Position numbers and translations under genes: made by a program. From NCBI GenBank assembly GCA_035508495.1, contig DATJMX010000016.1, positions 1 through 64,000 of the forward strand: a stretch of 64,000 bases of DNA, read 5' to 3'. The notes under the pieces were generated by a model, which saw nothing but the letters and a program-made list of their open reading frames with translations, was not told where the DNA came from and did no database searches. How positions within the stretch are numbered: position 1 is the stretch's first letter; each line of letters opens with the position of its first letter. This document shows, piece after piece, positions 53,328-62,180 of this stretch. This stretch comes from Candidatus Binataceae bacterium (GTDB lineage Bacteria > Desulfobacterota > Binatia > Binatales > Binataceae).

Positions 53328-56300
53328 ATGCTTCGGCAGCCGTGCCGCGTGAGACGGCGCATCCGGCAACGCCGCCCGGCGCGCACCTGGAGAGAGGGGT
53401 TGAGCATCCGTTATCGCTTCTTCCGCGCAATTGCGCGGCTCGATATCCAATATCCGTGGGCCGTGCTCGCGATATGCGCACTCATTGCCGCGGTCTCGAT
53501 CTTCTACACCCAGCAGCATCTCGAGTTCCGCACCGGCCAGGACGATCTCGTAACCGGCACCGGCCGCGACTCCCACAACTATCATCGTTATACCGATGAG
53601 TTTCCCGACCTCGACGGGCTGATCGTCGTCGTGCGCGCCGATCCCGATCCAGCTCGCGCCGAGCAGTTCGCCGACGCGCTCGCGGCGAAGCTCACGCCCG
53701 ACAAGGCGAATGTGAAGAGCGTTTTCTATCGTATCGATCCCGCACTCTTCGATGGACACGCCCTGCTCTACCTGAGCTTGCCCGAGATCAAGGAACTCTC
53801 CACGCGGCTTGGTGACAATCGCGCCCTGCTCGCGCGATACACCGCCGACCCTAGCCTCGCGACGTTCTTCGCCATCGTCAACGACGAAACCAATCGCGCG
53901 ATGACCTCGCGGATGATGTCGGGGCTGCTCGGCAGCCCGTCATCGAGCAGCAGCACCGAGAGCAATCTCGATCTCGGCTTTATCGATGACGTTCTGAAAG
54001 GAATGCTGGCGCAGGATCCGGCGCATGCGCCGCTGCCGTGGGATCGCCTGACCGGCGCGGGCCAGCAGAGCGGCGCGCTGCGCGACGGCTATCTCGCCTC
54101 CGACAACGGCAAGTACCTGTTGATGGATATCGCGCAGGGCGACGGCGCGCCCAACGGCCCCGACCCAGTTGACGCGATCCAGCACGCGCTCGATGAGACG
54201 CGCGCTGCGTTCCCCGACGTCGAAGCCGGAATGACTGGCAGCCCGGCCCTCGCGCGGGCCGAGGAAAGCTCGACCGCGCATGACGTGGCGCTGGCCTCGA
54301 CCATCGCGATCGTCGCTAACGTGCTGCTGGTCGTGATCCCTTTCGGCGGAATCGTCGAGCCGATCTTCGCGCTCGCGGCGCTGCTGGTGGGGGTCGCATG
54401 GTCCTTCGGCTTCACGACCTTGTTCGTCGGTCATCTGAACCTGCTCTCCGCGGTCTTCACCAGTGTGCTGGCGGGAATCGGAATCAACTTTCCGATTCAC
54501 CTGATGGCGCGTTACGACGAGGCGCGCGCGAGCGGGCGTGCGATGCGCGACGGCGTCGAGCTGTCGGTGGTCAACACCGGGGCCGGCGTGGTCGCCTCGG
54601 CCTGCATCATGGCGCTGGCCTTCCTGATGCCGAGCTTCACCGACTTCCGCGGTATCGCCGAACTGGGCCTCGTCTCGGCGGCGGGACTGTTCCTGTGCCT
54701 GGTCTCCGCAATGTTCGTCTTCCCGGCGCTGGTCGCGATTCGCGATGCCAACCGCCGGCCGCGCGCGCAAGTAATTCGCCTGACCCGGCGCGAGCCACGC
54801 CTAAAGCGCCTCTACTCGCGGCCGAAAGTTATCGTGGCGGGCGCGATTGGCGTGACGGTGGCGCTCGCCGCGGGACTGCCGCGGGTCAGGTTCGATCAGA
54901 ACCTGCTGAAGCTTCAGGCCGAACGCAGCGAGGCCGTAATCTTCGAGAACAAGCTGCTCAAGGACTCGGGGCGTTCTTCATGGTTCGCGGTGTCGCTGGC
55001 ACCCGACCAGGCTGAGGCCGAGCGGCGCGCAGCGGCCTTTCAGAAGCTGCCCGAAGTTTCGGACGCCGAGACGATCGCGACCTATATCCCCGACGATCAG
55101 GCGGCCAAGCGCGCGGCGCTGGCGGGCCTGCGTCCGGCGATCGAGGGTGTTGCAGTCCAGCCGCTCGCGCATCGGGATGATTCCGCCACTTTGCTCGCGG
55201 AGCTGAAGTCGCTGCGGTTCAAGCTCGGTGGCGCGCGCGATCAGGATCCCTCGGGCCAGCTTGCAACGACCGATTCGCTGCTGGCCCGAGCGATCGCGCG
55301 GCTCGCCGCGAATCCCAAGGCCTTCGACGCGTACGAGGCGCGAATGGCGAGCGCGCTCTCGAGCAAGCTCGATGAATTCAGGCGCAACCTCGCGCCGGGC
55401 GAAGTCACCGCCGCCAATCTGCCGCACTTGATTCACGATCGCTTCGTCGGCCGCGCCGGCACGTACCTGGTGCAGGTCTATCCGCGCGGCGACATCTGGG
55501 ACGATGCTCCCCTCGCGCGATTCGTGACGGCGCTCCGCACCGTGGATCCGGACGTCACGGGGCCGCCGATCCAGACCTGGTCGATCGCCTCGGTGATGCG
55601 CCGCGGCTACGAGCGCGCCGCGGTGTTTGCGCTCATCGCGGTGTTCCTGTTCGTGTTCGCCGATTTCCGCAGTCTGCGCGATACCGCGCTCGCGACCGTG
55701 CCGCTGCTGTTCGGCGGCGCCTGGCTGCTGGAAGCGATGGGCTGGATGCGCTGGGATTTCAATCTTGCCAACCTGTTTGCCGTGCCTATTATCATCGGTA
55801 CCGGAGTCGATAATGGCGTGAACATGATTTATCGCTGGCGCGAGGAGCGTGACAAATCGGCCTTGATTCTCACTCGTTCGGTCGGCAAATCGGTGTGTAT
55901 CGCTTCGCTGACGACGATCGCTGGTTTCGCGGCGCTGATTTCCGCGACCCATCGCGGTATCTCGAGCCTCGGCTGGGTGCTGAGCCTCGGCGTGGCGCTG
56001 ATTCTCATCGCGACTGTGGTTGTGCTGCCCGCGATCTTCGAGTTGATTGGCAGCCAAATGAAAACCGCGGGCGCAGGCTCCAGCACGAAACCCAAGGCCG
56101 AGCGCCGTCGCGCGGCGAGCGGGATGTTGACAATTTGTGCGATTGCGATCGCGCTGGGCGCGCGCCAGGCCTATGCCGCGACGCCCGAAGATCGCACCGC
56201 GTCCAATCAGCTGGTCACCCAGGCCGAAGCGCAGATTCGCCGCGCGGGCGAATCGAATCCGATGAACTCAAAGCTCATCTACAACGCGGTCGACCTGCTG

Positions 56301-56717
56301 CATCGCGCCGTTCGATTGGATCCGGATAACGACGGCGCCTATGTCGATCTGGGTTTCTGCTACGGTGCGCTTCGCGACGGACCAACCGCGGTCGATATGT
56401 ACCGGCGCGCGGTGACGCTGAATCCATCGGCGGCGAATTACCAGGAACTGGCCGATATCTACCTGCGCGTCGGCGATCCGGAGCGCGCGCTGGAGGCCGC
56501 CAACGCCGGTCTCCAGCACGACCATCGCAACGCGCATCTTTACAATGCCAAGGGCATGGCGCTGAACGATCTCGATCGCTATGACGAAGCGGCCGAGGCC
56601 TTCCAGACCGCGCTCGACTACGATCCGAATCTCAAGACCGCGCGCGAGAACCTGACCGAGCTCAACAGCGGTTCAACCGGCCGCGGCACAATCACCAAGC
56701 ATTCAAAAACCAACTGA
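53328..56717 (+). CDS. HpnN-like RND transporter fused to a periplasmic TPR domain
   Basis: About 1129 residues. The RND half begins with one helix (about 40-60), then a periplasmic domain, six helices with conserved patterns (SAVFTSVLAGIGINFPIHLMARY), a second periplasmic domain and six more helices (NLFAVPIIIGTGVDNGVNMIYRW). This resembles HpnN/MMPL-type pumps that carry hopanoids or other lipids to the outer membrane. After the last helix comes a charged linker, then a signal-peptide-like segment GMLTICAIAIALGARQAYA (about 932-950) and three or so TPRs (970-1115). The start is uncertain: TTG 53316, ATG 53328 or TTG 53400. No hopanoid genes are beside it. Confidence 0.85.
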   Translation: MLRQPCRVRRRIRQRRPARTWREGLSIRYRFFRAIARLDIQYPWAVLAICALIAAVSIFYTQQHLEFRTGQDDLVTGTGRDSHNYHRYTDEFPDLDGLIVVVRADPDPARAEQFADALAAKLTPDKANVKSVFYRIDPALFDGHALLYLSLPEIKELSTRLGDNRALLARYTADPSLATFFAIVNDETNRAMTSRMMSGLLGSPSSSSSTESNLDLGFIDDVLKGMLAQDPAHAPLPWDRLTGAGQQSGALRDGYLASDNGKYLLMDIAQGDGAPNGPDPVDAIQHALDETRAAFPDVEAGMTGSPALARAEESSTAHDVALASTIAIVANVLLVVIPFGGIVEPIFALAALLVGVAWSFGFTTLFVGHLNLLSAVFTSVLAGIGINFPIHLMARYDEARASGRAMRDGVELSVVNTGAGVVASACIMALAFLMPSFTDFRGIAELGLVSAAGLFLCLVSAMFVFPALVAIRDANRRPRAQVIRLTRREPRLKRLYSRPKVIVAGAIGVTVALAAGLPRVRFDQNLLKLQAERSEAVIFENKLLKDSGRSSWFAVSLAPDQAEAERRAAAFQKLPEVSDAETIATYIPDDQAAKRAALAGLRPAIEGVAVQPLAHRDDSATLLAELKSLRFKLGGARDQDPSGQLATTDSLLARAIARLAANPKAFDAYEARMASALSSKLDEFRRNLAPGEVTAANLPHLIHDRFVGRAGTYLVQVYPRGDIWDDAPLARFVTALRTVDPDVTGPPIQTWSIASVMRRGYERAAVFALIAVFLFVFADFRSLRDTALATVPLLFGGAWLLEAMGWMRWDFNLANLFAVPIIIGTGVDNGVNMIYRWREERDKSALILTRSVGKSVCIASLTTIAGFAALISATHRGISSLGWVLSLGVALILIATVVVLPAIFELIGSQMKTAGAGSSTKPKAERRRAASGMLTICAIAIALGARQAYAATPEDRTASNQLVTQAEAQIRRAGESNPMNSKLIYNAVDLLHRAVRLDPDNDGAYVDLGFCYGALRDGPTAVDMYRRAVTLNPSAANYQELADIYLRVGDPERALEAANAGLQHDHRNAHLYNAKGMALNDLDRYDEAAEAFQTALDYDPNLKTARENLTELNSGSTGRGTITKHSKTN

Positions 56718-56726
56718 GGCGCCGAA

Positions 56727-57299
56727 CTACTTCGCCGCTTCGACCGAGGTCACGACGAAGTACGGGGTCGTGGAGTTGAACACCTTGCCCTCCACTTCGA
56801 TGGGCTGCGAACTTCCCGCCGCCTGGATAATACGCTCACGCAGCGCGGAGTCGCCCACCACCGCGACGCTCTTGGTGAGTACTGCGGTGTAGAGCTCCTC
56901 GGCGTAGCGCTCTCCCGGTTCGAACTCGAGCTCGCTTGAACCGAGTTCCGTGTCCAAGGCCATCGGAATGATCTTTCCGTCCATCCTGAGCTGCACGATC
57001 CGCGCACCGCTCGGCAGCTTGTCAGGCACCGCCGGCACTTGGCCCGCGAGCTTCAGCTCCCTGAAGTGCCGATCGTAAAGGTAGGGGTTCATGATAGTCG
57101 GTGGAGCAACATTGCCGGTTCCAGGCGCTCCCCCCGGAATCCCCATCATGCCGCCACCATGCGCGCCACCGAAGCCCCCGATGCCGCCGACTCCGCCAAC
57201 TCCTCCGCCGCCCCCGGCACCCGCTGCAAACGACGATGCGCAGAGCGCCAGCGCGATCACGCAACCGCATATCGTGGCGATCAATTTCGAGCGATGCAT
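56727..57299 (-). CDS. Secreted glycine-rich protein
   Basis: 190 residues. The signal peptide (ATICGCVIALALCASSFA) is followed by a Gly-rich stretch (about 27-60, GGGGGVGGVGGIGG) and a globular C-terminal part without Cys. The latter (about 75-188) has IVQLRMDGKIIPMALDTELGSSELEFE. No family is recognised. It follows the DUF971 gene by 10 bases; the GGAGG inside the end of that gene is its ribosome binding site, somewhat distant. It converges on the RND-TPR gene with nine bases between the ends. Confidence 0.6.
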   Translation of the reverse strand: MHRSKLIATICGCVIALALCASSFAAGAGGGGGVGGVGGIGGFGGAHGGGMMGIPGGAPGTGNVAPPTIMNPYLYDRHFRELKLAGQVPAVPDKLPSGARIVQLRMDGKIIPMALDTELGSSELEFEPGERYAEELYTAVLTKSVAVVGDSALRERIIQAAGSSQPIEVEGKVFNSTTPYFVVTSVEAAK

Positions 57300-57309
57300 G
57301 ATTGCTTGC

Positions 57310-57645
57310 TCAGCCTCCGGTGACCGGCCGCTCGGGCTCGCCGACGCAATAGGCGCATCGGCATAGCGCGCGCAGCTGGCTCATCGTAAGGATCGTCTCG
57401 TGACCATCGACCCAGCCGATGAACACCGACGCCTCGCCGAGCCGCGACAATTGTCGAACCCGCTGGCTGGCCGGCGGAATCTCGCCCTCGATGCGGCCGC
57501 GGCACGCATCGCACGGGCATCCGCGGCGCAGGTTCTCGAGCGGGTAGATACTGTCGTGGCCGTCGATCCACTGCACGCCGATAGCGTAGCGGCCGACTTC
57601 GTTGAGCCCCTTGATCTTTGGCGATTTTGATTTGATAAGGGCCAT
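57310..57645 (-). CDS. DUF971 (GBBH-like N-terminal) zinc-binding protein
   Basis: 111 residues: a single DUF971 domain, with WIDGHDSIYPLENLR, CPCDACR, GWVDGHETILTMSQLR and CRCAYC in order. The family is found as the N-terminal domain of gamma-butyrobetaine hydroxylases and alone near Fe-S and MRP proteins. The Cys cluster probably binds zinc or iron. First gene of a two-gene operon with the glycine-rich protein. Confidence 0.8.
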   Translation of the reverse strand: MALIKSKSPKIKGLNEVGRYAIGVQWIDGHDSIYPLENLRRGCPCDACRGRIEGEIPPASQRVRQLSRLGEASVFIGWVDGHETILTMSQLRALCRCAYCVGEPERPVTGG

Positions 57646-57743
57646 GGGAGATGTTGATTATAGCCCCGCGGCCCTTCGCGTGGGAGATACTTTTTTTGCA
57701 CCGGTCCCAATCCAAATCAGTCGAAGGATGGAGGTTCTCGTTC

Positions 57744-58220
57744 ATGGATGAAAAAGCAAAGAAACAGGCGCTGCTGATGATCCCCTACGGACTCTTCGTG
57801 CTGGGCGCCGCGCATGGCGGCACCGCAACGGCCGCGACCGTAAACTGGGTGACGCAAGCGAGCTTCAATCCGCCGCTGGTGGTGGTCGGCATCAAGAAGG
57901 ATTCCGGCTCGCACGCGATGGTGAAAGATTCGAAAAAGTTCTCGATCTCGATGCTTGCTTCCGGACAGAAGGCAATCGCGGGTGCGTTCTTCCGCCACGT
58001 CGAACCCAAGGACGGCAAATTCGGCGACTTCGCGTTCGAGAACGGCGCCAACGGCACGCCGCTCATCAGCGACGCGCCGGCCTCCGTGGAATGCGATGTT
58101 GTCGGCTTCTATGAACTCGGCGATCACAGCGTCGTCGTCGGCAAGGTGACCGAGGCGCACGTCAAGAAGGACGCCGACGCGCTCACGATGAAGGAAACCG
58201 GCTGGAACTACGGCGGCTGA
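57744..58220 (+). CDS. Flavin reductase-like FMN-binding protein
   Basis: 158 residues from ATG 57744 (GGAGG upstream; the frame is open from 57651). Typical flavin-reductase-domain features are visible: YGLFVLGAAHGGTATAATVNWVTQASFNPPLV (about 14-45), the VGIKKDSGSHAMVKDSKKFSIS strand pair and LISDAPASVECDV near 116. The product would be a dimer that reduces FMN with NAD(P)H, or a related FMN-binding protein. It is followed 69 bases later by the isocitrate dehydrogenase-like gene. Confidence 0.88.
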   Translation: MDEKAKKQALLMIPYGLFVLGAAHGGTATAATVNWVTQASFNPPLVVVGIKKDSGSHAMVKDSKKFSISMLASGQKAIAGAFFRHVEPKDGKFGDFAFENGANGTPLISDAPASVECDVVGFYELGDHSVVVGKVTEAHVKKDADALTMKETGWNYGG

Positions 58221-58289
58221 GCCGCAGCATTAATCGTTCGCATCGTGGCGGGGCGCTCGGCGCCTCGCCACGCGCTTTGGGATTTTACG

Positions 58290-59345
58290 ATGGCAAACAA
58301 GAAAGTCGTGGTGTTGCCCGGCGACGACGCGGCCCCCGAAGGGATGGCGGCGACGATGGAAGTGTTGCGCGCATTGCGCGCGCCGATCGATTACATCGAG
58401 TTTCCGCCCGGCGAAAAATGGATCCGCGGCGACACCGACGCCAAGGCGCGCAAGGCGATCGACGAGTCCGACACGACGCTGTTCGGCTCAACCTCGGGCA
58501 AGACCACTTCGATCGGCTATCTGCGCTGGGGCAAACAGACTTTCGCCAACGTTCGCCCGACGCGCTACTTGAAGGGCTTTCGCAGTCCGATGGCGAAGCC
58601 CGACGGAATCGACTTCGTCATTGTGCGCGAGAATCTCGAGGATTTGTATCTCGGTCTCGAAGGTCCGATCGAAAACCTCGCACCGCTCCATCTTCATAGC
58701 CGGATCCTGCGCGGACCGCTCGACACTTCCGCGCGCGGCATCTACGCGATCAAGATCATCACCGAGCGCGCCACGCAGCGGGTCGCAGAATTCGCCTGCC
58801 AGCTCGCGATCAAGCGGATGCGCGCGGGCGGCAAGGGCAAGGTCACCTGCACCTCGAAGTACAACATGCTGCAGGAGTCTGACGGACTCTTCAGGCGCAT
58901 CGTTGAGGAAACGGTCGCGAAGCATCCGGAGATCAAGTACGAGCAGTTCATCGTCGATGACTTCGCGCGGCGCATCGTGCAATCGCCGCACGATCTCGAC
59001 GTCGTGGTGATGCCGAATCTGTACGGCGACATTCTCTCCGACGCAGCCGCGGGCACGGTCGGCGGCCTCGGCGTCGCGCCCAGCGGATGCTACGGCGACA
59101 ACTACGCCTACTTCGAATCGGTGCACGGCACCGCACCCGACATCATGGGCCAGAACATCATCAATCCGACCGCATCAATATTGTCGGCGACAATGATGCT
59201 CGACTACCTGGGCTTCGCGACCGAATCGAAACGCCTCGACGACGCAGTGCGCAAAGTCTACGGCGAAGGCCGGACCCTGACCGTCGATCAAGGTGGCAAA
59301 GCGAAAACCGGTGAGTTCGCGAAGGCAGTGATCGATCTGCTGTAG
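58290..59345 (+). CDS. Isocitrate/isopropylmalate dehydrogenase family protein
   Basis: 351 residues from ATG 58290. The family motifs are all present: VVVLPGDDAAPEG, KQTFANVRPTRY (substrate Arg), VRENLEDLYLGLEG, the catalytic Tyr/Lys region SKYNMLQESDG, and NLYGDILSDAAAGTVGGLG with the metal-binding Asp. YFESVHGTAPDIMGQNIINPTA closes the active site. The cytosolic enzyme oxidatively decarboxylates a 2-hydroxy-3-carboxy acid. The Ile/Ser pattern STSGKTTSIGYLRW differs from both standard IDH and LeuB, so the substrate (isocitrate, homoisocitrate or tartrate-like) is uncertain. It may serve with the aconitase in the window. Confidence 0.85.
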   Translation: MANKKVVVLPGDDAAPEGMAATMEVLRALRAPIDYIEFPPGEKWIRGDTDAKARKAIDESDTTLFGSTSGKTTSIGYLRWGKQTFANVRPTRYLKGFRSPMAKPDGIDFVIVRENLEDLYLGLEGPIENLAPLHLHSRILRGPLDTSARGIYAIKIITERATQRVAEFACQLAIKRMRAGGKGKVTCTSKYNMLQESDGLFRRIVEETVAKHPEIKYEQFIVDDFARRIVQSPHDLDVVVMPNLYGDILSDAAAGTVGGLGVAPSGCYGDNYAYFESVHGTAPDIMGQNIINPTASILSATMMLDYLGFATESKRLDDAVRKVYGEGRTLTVDQGGKAKTGEFAKAVIDLL

Positions 59346-59442
59346 GGCGAACCAGGCTCGCGCGTATGGCGGGCCGGTCGAGCAGGTTTACAGACTGGAT
59401 CGCGGCCTGCCGTCTTACGTTGAAGGATAGAACCTTAGCGGT

Positions 59443-60039
59443 TCATTTTCGTCTGTATTTGCGATCGGTCTGCGACGATTTCTTGAGTAGCGCGTAGAGA
59501 TCGTCGGCTAGCATGTCCGGGTCAGCGGCGCCTTTGCCTGTTGCTGATAGATGCCCCGCTAGCGCCAGATCTACCGCGCCGTGGGCGAGCGCCAGCAGCA
59601 GCGATGCGATCCGTTCGGGGTTGCCGCGCGGGAGCTGATGCGCGTCCTGCGCGGCTTTGACGATTTCCACCAGCATCGCGCGCGATTTGCCTGCGGCCTC
59701 GCCGAGCTCGTGCGAATCGTGTTTCCATTCGCCGAATACGAGGCGGAAGCGCGCGGGATAGTTTTGGGCCCATCGGATATAGCCGCGAGTCAGACGGCGC
59801 AGCGCGTCGATCGGCCTGGCCTGCGGCTTCAGCGCATTCATCGTTTCCGATTGGCGCTCCAGCTCACGGCTTGCGATCGCGGCCAGCAGATCCTCCTTGC
59901 TCTTGAAGTGCTTGTAGGGCGCGTTGTGCGAGACTCCCGCCTTGCGCCCAACTTCGCGCAGCGTCACCGCCGCCGGTCCGCCCTGGTCGAGCAGTTCGGC
60001 GGCGGCGGCAACCAGGGCGCTCCGGGTATCTGAAGCCAT
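59443..60039 (-). CDS. TetR-family regulator
   Basis: 198 residues from ATG 60039. The N-terminal helix-turn-helix domain is at about 5-60 (TLREVGRKAGVSHNAPYKHFKSKEDLL), with a TetR_C_33-like C-terminal ligand domain (WAQNYPARFRLVFGEWKHDSHELGE). It is divergent from an SDR gene at 60158, and three copies of a GTTGAC-N3-GTCAAC operator fill the gap. So it most likely represses itself and the SDR-SRPBCC operon. The ligand is unknown; the regulated SDR suggests an alcohol, ketone or lipid-like compound. Confidence 0.9.
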   Translation of the reverse strand: MASDTRSALVAAAAELLDQGGPAAVTLREVGRKAGVSHNAPYKHFKSKEDLLAAIASRELERQSETMNALKPQARPIDALRRLTRGYIRWAQNYPARFRLVFGEWKHDSHELGEAAGKSRAMLVEIVKAAQDAHQLPRGNPERIASLLLALAHGAVDLALAGHLSATGKGAADPDMLADDLYALLKKSSQTDRKYRRK

Positions 60040-60061
60040 CAACCAGAAGTAAACGCGAGAT

Positions 60062-60120
60062 GGTTGACACGGTCAACCGCCGCGGCTAGGTTGACGCTGT
60101 CAACGTTGACACCGTCAACC
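60062..60120. promoter_or_regulatory. Triple TetR operator
   Basis: Three copies of a 17-base dyad: GGTTGACACGGTCAACC (60062-60078, perfect), GGTTGACGCTGTCAACG (60089-60105) and CGTTGACACCGTCAACC (60104-60120). Copies 2 and 3 overlap by two bases; 1 and 2 start 27 bases apart, 2 and 3 15 apart. They lie between the divergent tetR (60039) and SDR (60158) starts. Confidence 0.9.
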
Positions 60121-60157
60121 GAGGTTAACTCCCCTGTCATACGCAAATCCAGAGCCC

Positions 60158-60925
60158 TTGAAGTTCTTCGCCAATCGGCTCGCGGGCCGCGTCGTGTTGA
60201 TCACCGGCGCTTCGAGCGGGATTGGCGCGGCCGCGATGCGCCTGTTTGCGGCCGAGGGCGGAATCGTCGCCGGCGGCGCGCGCAGAATCGATCGCGTCGA
60301 ATCGATCGTTGCTGAGCTGAGGCGGCTCGGCCACAAGGCGTCGGCCGTCGAATGCGATGTCCGCGACGAGGATTCAGTAAAACACGCGGTCGAATTCGTG
60401 GCGCGCGAGCATGGACGGCTCGATTGCGCGTTTAACAACGCGGGCGTCGGCGGCGCCCATCAGATGCTCCACGAAATCAGCACCAAAAAATTCGACCAGG
60501 TGATCGAGACCAACCTGCGCGGCGTTTTTCTGTGCATGAAACATGAAATCCCGGCGATGCTCGCGAACGGCGGCGGCGCGATCGTCAACACGTCGTCGAT
60601 CGGCGGGCTGATCGGCTCCTCGCACAACAGCGATTACGCCGCGAGCAAATTTGGCCTCGCGGGCCTGACCAGGTGCGCGGCGCTCGGCTACGCGCGCATG
60701 GGAATCCGCGTCAACGCGATCGCGCCCGGACCGACGCGCTCGGAAATGTTCGACCGCTGGATAGCGACCGAAGAGGCGCGCGAGCAGATGGCCGAGCTGA
60801 TGCCGATCAAGTACATCGCGGACCCCGACGACATGGCGCGCGCGGCGCTGTTCCTGCTCTCGGACGAATCGCGCTGGACAACAGGAACGGTGCTGCCTTG
60901 CGAAGGCGGCCGCGCGGCCGGTTGA
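60158..60925 (+). CDS. SDR-family NAD(P)-dependent oxidoreductase
   Basis: 255 residues, apparently from TTG 60158, with a weak ribosome binding site. Cofactor motif TGASSGIG at 16-23, NNAG at 93-96, catalytic Ser near 146-147, and Tyr160/Lys164 (YAASK). The end of strand 2 (GGARRIDR) has Arg residues that favour NADPH. It acts on alcohol or ketone groups of an unknown substrate. First gene of an operon with a secreted SRPBCC protein, and controlled by the TetR whose three operators lie just upstream. Confidence 0.9.
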   Translation: MKFFANRLAGRVVLITGASSGIGAAAMRLFAAEGGIVAGGARRIDRVESIVAELRRLGHKASAVECDVRDEDSVKHAVEFVAREHGRLDCAFNNAGVGGAHQMLHEISTKKFDQVIETNLRGVFLCMKHEIPAMLANGGGAIVNTSSIGGLIGSSHNSDYAASKFGLAGLTRCAALGYARMGIRVNAIAPGPTRSEMFDRWIATEEAREQMAELMPIKYIADPDDMARAALFLLSDESRWTTGTVLPCEGGRAAG

Positions 60926-60937
60926 AGGATCTAGCTA

Positions 60938-61603
60938 ATGATGAATTTCAAACCTGCAGCATTCGCGTTCGCAACTATGATCGTCGCGGCCTCAGCGGCA
61001 ACCGCACACGCGGCCTCATGCGCACCGCCCACAGGCTTCGTCGATACGCCGCATCCCGCGCTCAGCGCCGATGCGCCCCTCGTGTCGCATACCGAGGAAA
61101 TCACTTTCGATCATCCGCTCGAGGTGGTTCTGACCACCATCAACCGGCCGCTTAAGGATACTGTCCATCAGTCAAGCTCGCTGCCCGGTGTCGCCGGTGA
61201 CTATGCATTGACACCTGGTGAATTCGGCGTGCCGGGTACGCGGCGGCTGGTATGTCTCAGCGACGGTTCGACGCTCGAGGAGCAATCTCTAGTGCGCGAG
61301 CAGACCGGCACGACCTATCATTTCCGCTACGTCGTCTGGAATTACACGACGGCGCAGGCGGCGCCGATCGAATATGGTCTCGGCGACTTTCAATACAACG
61401 TCGTGGGCGCCGACAAGACTCATCTCACGTGGGTGTACTCGTTCAAGCTGCGCGACAATCGCTTTCCGGGCTACCTCGGAGGTTTGGGACGTTTTCTCTT
61501 TCGCGTGGATTTTCTCGATCGCGCATACGCCGACATGATGCGAGGAACCGTGGCCGGGATGAAATCAGCCGTCGATAGCGAAACCGCCGTCGGTAGCAAA
61601 TAA
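60938..61603 (+). CDS. Secreted SRPBCC/START-like protein
   Basis: 221 residues with a signal peptide (FAFATMIVAASAATAHA). The mature part resembles the SRPBCC (START/Bet v1-like) ligand-binding fold: VSHTEEITFDHPLEVVLTTINRP, RRLVCLSDGSTLEEQSLVREQTGT and HLTWVYSFKLRDNRFPGYLGGLGRF. The last helix is DRAYADMMRGTVAGMKSAV. A periplasmic carrier of a hydrophobic ligand that the neighbouring SDR changes is an inference. It lies 12 bases after the SDR gene. The first two Met codons are both possible starts. Confidence 0.7.
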   Translation: MMNFKPAAFAFATMIVAASAATAHAASCAPPTGFVDTPHPALSADAPLVSHTEEITFDHPLEVVLTTINRPLKDTVHQSSSLPGVAGDYALTPGEFGVPGTRRLVCLSDGSTLEEQSLVREQTGTTYHFRYVVWNYTTAQAAPIEYGLGDFQYNVVGADKTHLTWVYSFKLRDNRFPGYLGGLGRFLFRVDFLDRAYADMMRGTVAGMKSAVDSETAVGSK

Positions 61604-61610
61604 AAAACGA

Positions 61611-61714
61611 CCTAACCCTCTTTCCCTTCACGCACGTGAAGGGAAGTTCGTTCGCCGCATGATTCAGTCTAGTCGAGCGCAGAATGTCCCTTCCAGATGC
61701 GGGAAGGGGTTAGG
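61611..61714. repeat. REP-like composite inverted repeat
   Basis: Outer arms CCTAACCC (61611-61618) and GGGTTAGG (61707-61714) enclose a perfect hairpin TTCCCTTCACG / CGTGAAGGGAA (61622-61645, loop CA) and a second one CCCTTCC / GGAAGGG (about 61688-61707). It has the look of dispersed intergenic palindromic elements of GC-rich bacteria and may also end the SDR operon transcript. A similar element is at 62981-63051. Confidence 0.65.
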
Positions 61715-61933
61715 GCTTAGGCCGGCTTCTGGATTCCGCTCTCTTGATAGAACTGATTAGAGGCGTCGCTCACTCTCAAGTTGTGGTCGTCGAATAGCAG
61801 AAAGCGCTAGCTAGTCGGACCCGATCTCGGCCACCTTCCATGAGAAGATTTTGCGTGAGTGAAGTGGAGTTGCATTCGGCTTGCGCGAATGTATAATCAC
61901 CCATCTTCTTTGAAGGGAGGAGAACTCCGAGAC

Positions 61934-61996
61934 ATGAATACTATTGATGCCGTTCTGTCGCGCCGCAATTCGCCTCCCGCGTCCGTCCGCCGCTAA
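61934..61996 (+). CDS. Possible 20-residue leader peptide or gene remnant
   Basis: ATG 61934 with GGAGGAG about 10-12 bases upstream opens 20 codons (MNTIDAVLSRRNSPPASVRR) and a TAA. The start of nitroreductases often reads like DAVLSRRS, so this could be the stump of such a gene; it could equally be a leader peptide, since a terminator follows 25 bases later. Translation is unproven. Confidence 0.35.
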   Translation: MNTIDAVLSRRNSPPASVRR

Positions 61997-62020
61997 GGCA
62001 TAAATCCTTTCAGGCACACG

Positions 62021-62051
62021 GCCACGGAGGCAATCGCCCCGTGGCTTTTTA
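62021..62051 (+). terminator. Rho-independent terminator
   Basis: Stem GCCACGG / CCGTGGC, loop of 11 bases, followed by TTTTTAGTTTT. It ends the transcript of the short frame at 61934 or acts as an attenuator ahead of the kinase gene. Confidence 0.75.
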
Positions 62052-62180
62052 GTTTTCGCTCCGGGGCGGGCGCCCGCGCACGTCCGCGCGGGCGCATCGC
62101 GGCGCATAACCCCAACCCATTGGAGGACCGCAAGATGAACACCACTTACCGGCTATCAACCTCTAACCGCGGAGCAGGAA

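Larger units (their letters stand above)
61715..62180. other. Leader region upstream of the RIO-type kinase gene
   Basis: About 465 bases without a large gene. It contains the 20-codon open frame at 61934, a terminator at 62021, a GC-rich hairpin (GCGCCCGCG / CGCGGGCGC around 62069-62094) and a strong GGAGG at 62121-62125 before an out-of-frame ATG at 62135. Listed separately are the small frame and the terminator. Confidence 0.45.

Noticed and set aside
57310..57645. Internal duplication in the DUF971 protein (two WxDGH...LR...C blocks)
   Set aside because: Both blocks belong to one normal GBBH-like N-terminal domain, so this is the usual family pattern.
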